This document shows positions 33,084-40,295 of a stretch of 64,000 nt of DNA, piece by piece. The position numbers and the translations under genes were made by a program. Source of the stretch: CAYLGY01 sp964383325 (GTDB taxonomy: Bacteria; Pseudomonadota; Alphaproteobacteria; Rhizobiales; Rhizobiaceae); the NCBI GenBank assembly GCA_964383325.1, contig CAYLGY010000002.1, forward strand, positions 1 through 64,000. The letters run 5' to 3'. Numbering within the stretch: the first letter of the stretch is position 1; each line of letters begins with the position of its first letter. The notes beneath the pieces are model-generated. The model saw nothing but the letters and a program-made list of their open reading frames with translations, ran no database searches and was not told the origin of the DNA.

Positions 33084-33120
33084 TAGAGCCTTTCTGGTTC
33101 AAATGGAATCGCCTGCGCGC
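33084..33120. repeat. Dispersed rhizobial-type repeat, family B, copy 3
   Basis: TTAGAGCCTTTCTGG followed by CAAATGGAATCGCC, related to 6550–6586 and 14945–14972. It lies in the 170-bp divergent region between aidB and pyrB. Confidence 0.5.
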
Positions 33121-33201
33121 GCGTCCCCTGCCGGAAAATCCGGGACCGGCCCGATTCCATCTTGCGGATCGCAAGCCGCCTCCGTATAGCACCCGTCCAG
33201 C

Positions 33202-34158
33202 ATGAACGATCCAGCCAATTTCCCGATCTTTCCGCATCGCCACCTCCTGGGCATCGGCAATCTTTCCGTGCCAGACATCGAGTGCCTGCTCGACCGGGCA
33301 GATGCGGCGGTCGAAATTTCGCGCCGGACCTGCAAGAAGAACCCGACCCTCGCCGGCCGTACCCAGATCAATCTGTTCTTCGAGGCCTCCACCCGGACGC
33401 AGGCATCCTTCGAGCTGGCCGGCAAGCGGCTCGGGGCCGATGTGATGAACATGGCCGTGGCCTCATCCTCGGTCGCCAAGGGCGAAACGCTGATCGACAC
33501 GGCCATGACGCTGAATGCGATGCGGCCGGACATTCTGGTGGTGCGGCACGGATCGGCCGGCGCGGCGGCGCTGCTCGCGCAGAAGGTTGGCTGCTCGGTC
33601 ATCAATGCAGGCGATGGCGCCCACGAGCATCCGACCCAGGCCCTGCTCGACGCCCTGACCATCCGGCGCAACAAGGGACGCATTGCCGGCCTCAATGTGG
33701 TGATCTGCGGCGATATCCTGCATTCCAGGGTCGCCCGTTCAAATATCCTGCTCCTGAATGCGCTGGGTGCCAATGTACGGGTTGTCGCCCCCTCCACCCT
33801 CCTGCCGGCCGGGATCGGGCAAATGGGCGCGCAGGCCTGCCTGCGGATGGAGGAAGGGCTCCCCGGCGCCGACGTCATCATGGTACTGCGCCTGCAGCGG
33901 GAGCGGATGGCGGGCGCATTCATCCCGTCGATCCGCGAATACTATCATTTCTTCGGCCTCGACATGGCGCGGTTGAGGCTTGCCCGGCCCGACGCGCTGG
34001 TCATGCATCCCGGCCCGATGAATCGCGGGGTCGAGATCGCCTCCGATATTGCCGATGGACCGCAAAGCGTGATCGAGCAGCAGGTGGAAATGGGCGTGGC
34101 GGTGCGCATGGCCGTGATGGAGGCGCTGCTCGATCCACGCCGGGAGGCGGCGCCATGA
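33202..34158 (+). CDS. pyrB: Aspartate carbamoyltransferase catalytic subunit
   Basis: A 318-residue enzyme forming carbamoyl-aspartate, the second step of pyrimidine synthesis. The carbamoyl-phosphate loop FFEASTRTQASFE (STRT at 63–66), GDGAHEHPTQALLD (HPTQ near 143) and the late VMHPGPMNRGVEI motif are all intact. No pyrI regulatory subunit is present. Instead it overlaps (ATGA) a dihydroorotase-like gene, as in organisms where ATCase assembles with an active or inactive dihydroorotase homologue. First gene of the pyrB–pyrC-like–plsY–dprA run. Confidence 0.96.
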   Translation: MNDPANFPIFPHRHLLGIGNLSVPDIECLLDRADAAVEISRRTCKKNPTLAGRTQINLFFEASTRTQASFELAGKRLGADVMNMAVASSSVAKGETLIDTAMTLNAMRPDILVVRHGSAGAAALLAQKVGCSVINAGDGAHEHPTQALLDALTIRRNKGRIAGLNVVICGDILHSRVARSNILLLNALGANVRVVAPSTLLPAGIGQMGAQACLRMEEGLPGADVIMVLRLQRERMAGAFIPSIREYYHFFGLDMARLRLARPDALVMHPGPMNRGVEIASDIADGPQSVIEQQVEMGVAVRMAVMEALLDPRREAAP

Positions 34159-35441
34159 GCTGGCGGGTCTATGAAGGTGCGCGCATTCTCGATCCTGCCC
34201 GCGGCCTCGACGAGATCGGCACGCTGATCGTCCGGGGATCGGTGATCGAAGCTGCCGGCCGCGAAGCGCTGAACCAGGGAATTCCCGACGGGGCGCAGCG
34301 GATCGACTGTACCGGCCTTGCCCTGATGCCGGGGCTGGTGGATGCGCAGGTGCATATCGGCGAGCCGGGCAGCGAGCATCGCGAGACCATTGCCTCCGCC
34401 TCGCGGGCCGCGGCGGCCGGCGGGGTGACCACGCTGATCATGATGCCGGACACGCTCCCGGCGGTGGACAATGTAGCGCTGGTCGAGTTCGTGCTTCGCG
34501 CGGCCAAGGAAAACTCGCTGGTTCGAATCTGCCCGGCGGCCGGCATCACGCGCGGGCTCGAGGGCCGGGAAATGACCGAGTTCGGCCTGCTTGCCGCCGC
34601 CGGCGCAGTCATGCTGACCGATGGGCGCAATTGCATCCGCAATGCGCAGATCATGCGCCGCGCCCTGACCTATGCCCGCGATTTCGGCGCGGTAATCGCG
34701 CACCGGACGCTGGATCCCGACCTTGCAGGAACGGGCGTAATGAACGAGGGCCTGCTCGCCTCGTGGCTCGGCCTGCCCGGCATTCCGCGCGAGGCGGAAC
34801 TGATCCCCCTCCTGCGCGACCTGGCGCTGGTGCGCCTGACAGGCGGAAGCTACCATGCCGCGGCGCTGTCGACGCAGATGTCGATGGATGCGGTGAGATC
34901 GGCAAAGGCGGAGGGGCTCGACGTCACCGCGGCCGCGACGATCAACCATCTTTCCCTGAACGAGAACGATATCGGCGAATACCGGACCTTCTTCCGGTTG
35001 TCGCCGCCCCTGCGCGCCGAGGAGGACCGGCAGGCCCTGATCGCCGCCCTTGCCGACGGAACCGTGGACATGATCGTCTCCGCGCATGATCCCCAGGGTG
35101 CCGATACCAAGCGTCTGCCCTTCAGCGACGCCGCCGATGGCGCCATCGGGCTGGAGACCCTGCTCGCGGCGGCGCTGCGGCTGCATCATAATGGCGAAGT
35201 ACCGCTGCTGCGCCTGGTCGAGGCCATGACCATCGCCCCGGCGCGCCGCTTCGGGCTGGATGCGGGAAGCCTGGCAGCGGGCGCCGCGGCCGATTTCATC
35301 CTCGTCGATCTCGACCGGCCCTGGCTGGTCCGGGAAGCCGAGCTGCGCTCCCGGTCAAGGAACACGCCCTTCGAAGGCGCCCGCATGCAGGGACGAGTCT
35401 TGCAAACGGTCCTTGCGGGCCGCACCATATTCCCGGAATGA
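34155..35441 (+). CDS. Dihydroorotase-like protein, probably catalytically degenerate (PyrX/PyrC' type)
   Basis: A 428-residue amidohydrolase-fold protein of the type I dihydroorotase family, commonly annotated pyrC. Fold landmarks are present: MPGLVDAQVHIGEPGSEHRE, GGVTTLIMMPDT, LLASWLGLPGIPREAE and a C-terminal NPA-equivalent TIAPARRFGL. Key metal and substrate residues look lost. The HxH pair reads QVH (65–67) and lacks the substrate Arg. The HVST metal histidine reads ALST near 236. The SDHAPH aspartate region reads SAHDPQ near 308. It is coupled to pyrB (ATGA), which fits a structural partner of ATCase as described for Pseudomonas PyrC'/PyrX. A genuine dihydroorotase would then lie elsewhere. 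Confidence 0.85.
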   Translation: MSWRVYEGARILDPARGLDEIGTLIVRGSVIEAAGREALNQGIPDGAQRIDCTGLALMPGLVDAQVHIGEPGSEHRETIASASRAAAAGGVTTLIMMPDTLPAVDNVALVEFVLRAAKENSLVRICPAAGITRGLEGREMTEFGLLAAAGAVMLTDGRNCIRNAQIMRRALTYARDFGAVIAHRTLDPDLAGTGVMNEGLLASWLGLPGIPREAELIPLLRDLALVRLTGGSYHAAALSTQMSMDAVRSAKAEGLDVTAAATINHLSLNENDIGEYRTFFRLSPPLRAEEDRQALIAALADGTVDMIVSAHDPQGADTKRLPFSDAADGAIGLETLLAAALRLHHNGEVPLLRLVEAMTIAPARRFGLDAGSLAAGAAADFILVDLDRPWLVREAELRSRSRNTPFEGARMQGRVLQTVLAGRTIFPE

Positions 35442-35466
35442 ACCGGACGCAGCCAGGGAGGCAGGA

Positions 35467-36057
35467 ATGTTGACTGAATGGGTCGTCGCGCTCGCCGGCG
35501 GCTATCTGGTAGGGTCGGTCCCTTTCGGATTGCTGATCGGGAAGGCTGGCGGCAAGGGCGACATCCGCAGGATCGGCTCGGGCAATATCGGCGCGACCAA
35601 CGTCTTGCGCACCGGCAGCAAGCTGCTCGCGGCGTTGACCCTTCTGGCCGATATTCTCAAGGGCACGGTTCCCGTGCTGATTGCGCTGCAGCTTTTCGGC
35701 GAGAAAGGCGCCATCGCGGCGGCAACAGGCGCATTTCTCGGCCATCTGTTTCCGGTCTGGCTGCGCTTTCGCGGCGGCAAGGGCGTCGCCACCTATATCG
35801 GCGTGCTGGCGGCCCTGGCCTGGCAGGCGGCACTGGCCTTCGCCGTCACCTGGATCGCGGTCGCGGCGCTTTCACGCTATTCCTCGCTCGCGGCGCTGAC
35901 AGGGGTGATCATCGTACCCATCGTCCTGATGCTGCTTGGAAACTCCCTGCTCGCGGCAGTCTTTGCGGGTCTTGGCGTCCTCGTCTTCCTGCGTCATCGC
36001 GACAATATCCGGCGTCTGGCAGCGGGCTCGGAATCGCGCATCGGGAGCGGCGGATGA
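35467..36057 (+). CDS. plsY: Acyl-phosphate glycerol-3-phosphate acyltransferase PlsY
   Basis: A 196-residue polytopic inner-membrane enzyme that makes lysophosphatidic acid from acyl-phosphate and glycerol-3-phosphate. Conserved cytoplasmic loops: GSVPFGLLIGK, IGSGNIGATNVLR (motif 1), and GHLFPVWLRFRGGKGVAT (motif 2/3). Five hydrophobic helices are seen. ATG at 35467 with GCAGGA upstream. Its stop overlaps the dprA start (ATGA). Confidence 0.95.
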   Translation: MLTEWVVALAGGYLVGSVPFGLLIGKAGGKGDIRRIGSGNIGATNVLRTGSKLLAALTLLADILKGTVPVLIALQLFGEKGAIAAATGAFLGHLFPVWLRFRGGKGVATYIGVLAALAWQAALAFAVTWIAVAALSRYSSLAALTGVIIVPIVLMLLGNSLLAAVFAGLGVLVFLRHRDNIRRLAAGSESRIGSGG

Positions 36058-37187
36058 ACGAGGCGGCGCGACCGCGCCTCACCTTCCGCCAACGCCGTGA
36101 CTGGCTGCGCCTGATTCGCACCGACAATGTCGGCCCGGCGACCTTCCGCGACCTGATCAACCGGTTCGGCACCGCCGAATCCGCGCTGGAAATGCTGCCG
36201 GAGCTGATCCGACGGGGCGGCGCGCGCAGGCAGATTCCCGTCGTGAGCGCAGAGCAGGCCGAAGCCGAGATGGCGGCGATCGACAAGGCGGGCGCACGGC
36301 TGGTGGCCATTGGCGAGCCGGAATATCCCCGGTTGCTGACACAGATGGACAACTCCCCACCCCTCGTCACGGTGGCCGGCGAGCCGGCGGTCTTCCTGCT
36401 GCCGGCAATTGCCATGGTCGGCTCGCGCAGCGCCTCGGCAGCCGGCATCCGGATGGCCCAGCGTCTTGCCGCAGGCGTCGGCGCCGAGGGGTATGCGGTG
36501 GTCTCCGGGCTGGCGCGCGGCATTGACCGCGCCGCTCATGAGGCCAGCCTTGCCACCGGCACGATCGGCGTGCTTGCCGGCGGGATCAACCGGCCCTATC
36601 CACCGGAGAATGTCCCGCTCTATCGCCGCATCCAGGAAGAGGGCGGCGCGATCATCACCGAAATGCCTTTCGGCTGGGAGGCGCGGGCAAGGGATTTCCC
36701 CCGTCGCAACCGGCTGATCGCAGGACTTGCCTACGGGCTCGTGGTCGTCGAGGCCGCGATGCGTTCCGGCTCGCTGATCTCGGCACGGCTGGCAGGCGAG
36801 ATCGGCCGGCTCGTCCTCGCAGTGCCGGGATCGCCACTCGATCCGCGCGCCGTCGGCACCAATGCCCTGATCCGCAATGGCGCAATTCTCGTCACGAGCG
36901 CTGCCGAGCTGATCGAGGAGATTGCGCCGCTGACCGGAGCCACACCGCCGAAGCGGGATCTCTTCAGCGAACCGCCGGATTTTTCGGCGGCACCGCCACC
37001 GGCGGAAACCGAGCGCGAACGCGTGCTCGAACTGCTCGGTCCGGTGCCCACCTCGACCGACGATCTCATCCGGCACAGCGGCCTGCATCCGGCCCAGATC
37101 TTCATGGTCCTGCTTGAACTCGACCTTGCCGGGCGGCTGGAGCGCCATTCAGGCGGCGCTGTCTCGCTGCTGCCCGGAGACGGATAG
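36054..37187 (+). CDS. dprA: DNA-processing protein DprA (Smf)
   Basis: A 377-residue protein that loads RecA onto incoming single-stranded DNA in transformation, though it is present in many bacteria not known to be competent. Layout: N-terminal SAM-like region RDWLRLIRTDNVGPATFRDL, the Rossmann-like DprA core with AIAMVGSRSASAAG, VVSGLARGIDRAAHEASL, VLAGGINRPYPPEN and RDFPRRNRLIAGL, and a C-terminal winged helix (RERVLELLGPVPTSTDDLIR). Asn replaces the usual Asp in GGxDxxYP. It is coupled to plsY and overlaps a small antisense-strand gene at its 3' end by 39 bp. Confidence 0.94.
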   Translation: MNEAARPRLTFRQRRDWLRLIRTDNVGPATFRDLINRFGTAESALEMLPELIRRGGARRQIPVVSAEQAEAEMAAIDKAGARLVAIGEPEYPRLLTQMDNSPPLVTVAGEPAVFLLPAIAMVGSRSASAAGIRMAQRLAAGVGAEGYAVVSGLARGIDRAAHEASLATGTIGVLAGGINRPYPPENVPLYRRIQEEGGAIITEMPFGWEARARDFPRRNRLIAGLAYGLVVVEAAMRSGSLISARLAGEIGRLVLAVPGSPLDPRAVGTNALIRNGAILVTSAAELIEEIAPLTGATPPKRDLFSEPPDFSAAPPPAETERERVLELLGPVPTSTDDLIRHSGLHPAQIFMVLLELDLAGRLERHSGGAVSLLPGDG

Positions 37188-37352
37188 CGTCCCCTCGCCG
37201 TTCAGCGCATCCCGCGCCTCCAGATGAGCCATCTCGATCAGGAAGGAGAGCATGTCACACCCTTCCGCCTCTGCCATCGCCCGCAGCTGCTCCAGCATGG
37301 ACTGAATATACTCAAGCGTTTCCACACGCCGCTTCGCCGGACTTACAGCCAT
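37149..37352 (-). CDS. Small conserved hypothetical protein of Hyphomicrobiales
   Basis: A 67-residue, probably helical cytoplasmic protein. The central ETLEYIQSMLEQLRAMAEAE and CDMLSFLIEMAHLEARD resemble a small protein seen widely in rhizobia. I cannot assign a function. The ATG at 37352 gives the conserved length. The longer upstream extension is not protein-like. It converges on and overlaps the 3' end of dprA. Confidence 0.65.
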   Translation of the reverse strand: MAVSPAKRRVETLEYIQSMLEQLRAMAEAEGCDMLSFLIEMAHLEARDALNGEGTLSVSGQQRDSAA

Positions 37353-37742
37353 ACAATCCGCCCCCCTGCCTGTCGTGAATAGTACACCTGCCTGCGCCAA
37401 TCCATGGATGAAAATGAGGTTGAAAAACCTTGAGGCACTCACCCTCTTCGGTTGTAACCTACGATTCCACATATTACTATTAATTGCAATCCAATTATTT
37501 ATACAACTTTCCGTTGTAGTCTTCCGTCAATGCTTAAATGTAGTGTCAGCACTTGACCGGAGAGAAAAGCACAGCCATGTGACGATTGGAGCCATTCTGG
37601 ACCTACCGGCCCGCTAGCCGGCAGGAAGCGCCCATGTCCTGCTCGTGCGCGTCGAAACTGCGCCCGGACCGATCGAACCGGACAGGAAGCGAACCGATCC
37701 GGAGCGCCAAGGCGGGTTGGCGCTCGAGTCAATGAGGGAAGT
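37353..37742. other. AT-rich 390-bp intergenic region before topA
   Basis: No gene is seen. From about 37440 to 37560 the sequence is markedly AT-rich against its GC-rich surroundings (for example ATTACTATTAATTGCAATCC). TTGACC at 37553 could be a -35 box for topA, but the -10 partner is weak. It probably holds the promoters of topA and of the small divergent gene. Confidence 0.5.
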
Positions 37743-40295
37743 TTGTCGAAAATGGATGTCGTCATCGTCGAATCGCCGGCGAAAGCGAAAACGATCAACA
37801 AGTATCTCGGGCGGGGCTACAAGGTCCTGGCTTCGTTCGGGCATGTTCGCGACCTGCCGGCCAAGGACGGTTCGGTGCGCCCGGACGAGGATTTCGCCAT
37901 GTCCTGGGCAGCCGACAGCGCATCCTCGAAACGGCTGACCGAGATCTCGAAAGCGGTCCGGGAAGCCGATTCCCTCATTCTGGCGACCGACCCCGACCGC
38001 GAGGGCGAGGCGATTTCCTGGCACGTGCTGGAAGTCCTGCGCCAGAAGAAGGTCCTGAAGGACAAGCCGGTCAAGCGCGTCGTGTTCAATGCCATCACGC
38101 GCAAGGCGGTACTGGATGCGATGGCCAATCCGCGCGAAATCGACAATTCGCTGGTCGAGGCCTATCTGGCGCGCCGCGCGCTCGATTATCTCGTCGGCTT
38201 CAACCTGTCGCCCGTGCTGTGGCGTAAACTGCCGGGGGCGCGGTCGGCCGGCCGGGTGCAATCGGTTGCATTGCGACTGGTCTGCGATCGCGAGGCGGAA
38301 ATCGAACGTTTCGTGCGCCAGGATTACTGGCAGATCGCCGCGAAATTGGCCACGCCGCGTGGCGAAGGTTTCGAGGCCCGCCTGACCGAGTTTGCCGGCG
38401 CCAGGCTGGGCAAGCTCGATATCGCCAGCGAGGATGAGGCCGAGGACATCCGCAAGATGCTTGACGGCGCCCGGTTCGCCGTTCGCTCGGTGGAGGCCCG
38501 GCCCACGAAGCGCAATCCGGCGCCGCCCTTCACCACCTCCACGCTGCAGCAGAGCGCCTCGTCCCGCCTGGGATTTTCGGCTTCGCGCACCATGCAGGTG
38601 GCGCAGCGCCTGTATGAAGGCGTCGATATTGGCGGCGAGACCGCCGGCCTCATCACCTATATGCGAACGGATGGCGTGCAGATCGCGCCGGAGGCTATTG
38701 CCGGGGCACGCGAAGCCATCCTTGCCGAGTTCGGCGAGAAGTACCTGCCGGAAAAGCCGCGCTACTATTCCGCCAAGGCCAAGAATGCCCAGGAAGCGCA
38801 TGAGGCCATCCGCCCGACCGATTTTGCCCGTACGCCGGCCGAGATGCGCAAATATCTCGATTCCGACCAGGCAAGGCTTTACGAGCTGATCTGGAAACGC
38901 GCCATCGCCAGCCAGATGCCGCCAGCGGAGATCGAGCGCACGACGGTCGAGATCGATGCCATGAACGGAGCGCAGGCCGCACGGCTGCGCGCGACCGGCT
39001 CGGTGATCCGCTTCGACGGCTTCATCGCCGCCCATTCCGACCGGAATGACGAGGACAAGGACGACGAAGACAAGCGCCTGCCGGAGATCCGGCCCGAGGA
39101 CGCGCTGGAGCGCGAGGCGATACTGGTCAGCAAGCATACGACCGAGCCGCCGCCCCGCTATTCCGAGGCGGCCCTGATCCGCAAGATGGAGGAGCTCGGC
39201 ATCGGCCGGCCGTCGACCTATGCGTCGACCCTGAAGACGCTCGAGGACCGCGAATATGTCCGCATCGAGCGCCGGCAGCTCATTCCGGAAGCCAAGGGCC
39301 GGCTGGTTACAGCCTTTCTGGAGGGGTTCTTCCGTCGCTATGTCGAATTCGACTTCACGGCGGCACTGGAGGAGAAGCTCGACCAGATTTCGGACGGCAA
39401 GCTCGCCTGGAAGGAAGTGCTGCGTGACTTCTGGGAGGAATTCTCGCAAGCAGTCGCCGGCATCAAGGATCTGCGCGTGTCGCAGGTGCTCGACGCGCTG
39501 AACGAGGAGCTGGCGCCGCTGGTATTTCCGGAACGTGCCGATGGCGGCGATCCGCGCAGCTGCCCGCGTTGCGGCACGGGCCAGCTTTCGCTCAAGATCA
39601 GCCGCTACGGCGCCTTTGTCGGTTGCTCGAACTATCCTGAATGCGGCTTCACGCGCCAGCTGGGCGCGGAAGGCGAGGATGCGGAAAGCGCTGGCAGCAA
39701 CGGGCCGGACATGCTCGGCACCGATCCTGCGACGGGCGAGGAGATCACCCTGCGCACCGGCCGTTTCGGCCCCTATGTGCAGCGCGGCGACGGCAAGGAA
39801 GCAAAGCGCGCCAGCCTGCCGAAGGGCTGGAAGCCGGAAGACATCACCGAGGAAAAGGCGCTCGCCTTGCTGGCGCTGCCGCGGGAGATCGGCATCCATC
39901 CCGAGAGCGGCAAGCCGATCTCGGCCGGCATCGGACGCTATGGCCCCTTCGTGCTGCATGACGGCACCTATGCCAATCTGGAGAATGTCGAAGAGGTGTT
40001 CACCATCGGCATCAACCGGGCGGTCGCCGTGCTTGCCGAGAAGAAGAGCCGCGGTGCGGGGAGCCGGGCCGCCGCCAGCACGCTGAAGGATCTCGGTGAA
40101 CACCCGGAAGTGGGTGGCCGGATCACCGTGAAGAATGGCCGCTATGGTCCCTACGTGAATCATGGCAAGATCAATGCGACGCTGCCGAAGGGGATGGAGC
40201 CGGAGGGCGTCACCCTGGAAACGGCATTGCAGCTCATTGCAGCCAAGTCGGCAAAGGCAGGCAGCCCGCGCCGCAAGTCAACAAAGGCAGGATGA
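37743..40295 (+). CDS. topA: DNA topoisomerase I
   Basis: An 850-residue type IA topoisomerase relaxing negative supercoils. The TOPRIM domain begins VVIVESPAKAKTINKYLG and includes ATDPDREGEAISWH. The active-site tyrosine is in LITYMRTDGVQI (about residue 306), with DG in place of the usual DS. RPSTYASTLKTLEDREYV closes the core. The C-terminus has one four-cysteine zinc motif (CPRCGTGQL…CSNYPECGF) followed by three TopA C-terminal repeats beginning LRTGRFGPYVQ, SAGIGRYGPFV and TVKNGRYGPYVNHGK, and a basic tail. TTG at 37743 has GAGGG upstream. ATG at 37752 is the alternative. Confidence 0.96.
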   Translation: MSKMDVVIVESPAKAKTINKYLGRGYKVLASFGHVRDLPAKDGSVRPDEDFAMSWAADSASSKRLTEISKAVREADSLILATDPDREGEAISWHVLEVLRQKKVLKDKPVKRVVFNAITRKAVLDAMANPREIDNSLVEAYLARRALDYLVGFNLSPVLWRKLPGARSAGRVQSVALRLVCDREAEIERFVRQDYWQIAAKLATPRGEGFEARLTEFAGARLGKLDIASEDEAEDIRKMLDGARFAVRSVEARPTKRNPAPPFTTSTLQQSASSRLGFSASRTMQVAQRLYEGVDIGGETAGLITYMRTDGVQIAPEAIAGAREAILAEFGEKYLPEKPRYYSAKAKNAQEAHEAIRPTDFARTPAEMRKYLDSDQARLYELIWKRAIASQMPPAEIERTTVEIDAMNGAQAARLRATGSVIRFDGFIAAHSDRNDEDKDDEDKRLPEIRPEDALEREAILVSKHTTEPPPRYSEAALIRKMEELGIGRPSTYASTLKTLEDREYVRIERRQLIPEAKGRLVTAFLEGFFRRYVEFDFTAALEEKLDQISDGKLAWKEVLRDFWEEFSQAVAGIKDLRVSQVLDALNEELAPLVFPERADGGDPRSCPRCGTGQLSLKISRYGAFVGCSNYPECGFTRQLGAEGEDAESAGSNGPDMLGTDPATGEEITLRTGRFGPYVQRGDGKEAKRASLPKGWKPEDITEEKALALLALPREIGIHPESGKPISAGIGRYGPFVLHDGTYANLENVEEVFTIGINRAVAVLAEKKSRGAGSRAAASTLKDLGEHPEVGGRITVKNGRYGPYVNHGKINATLPKGMEPEGVTLETALQLIAAKSAKAGSPRRKSTKAG

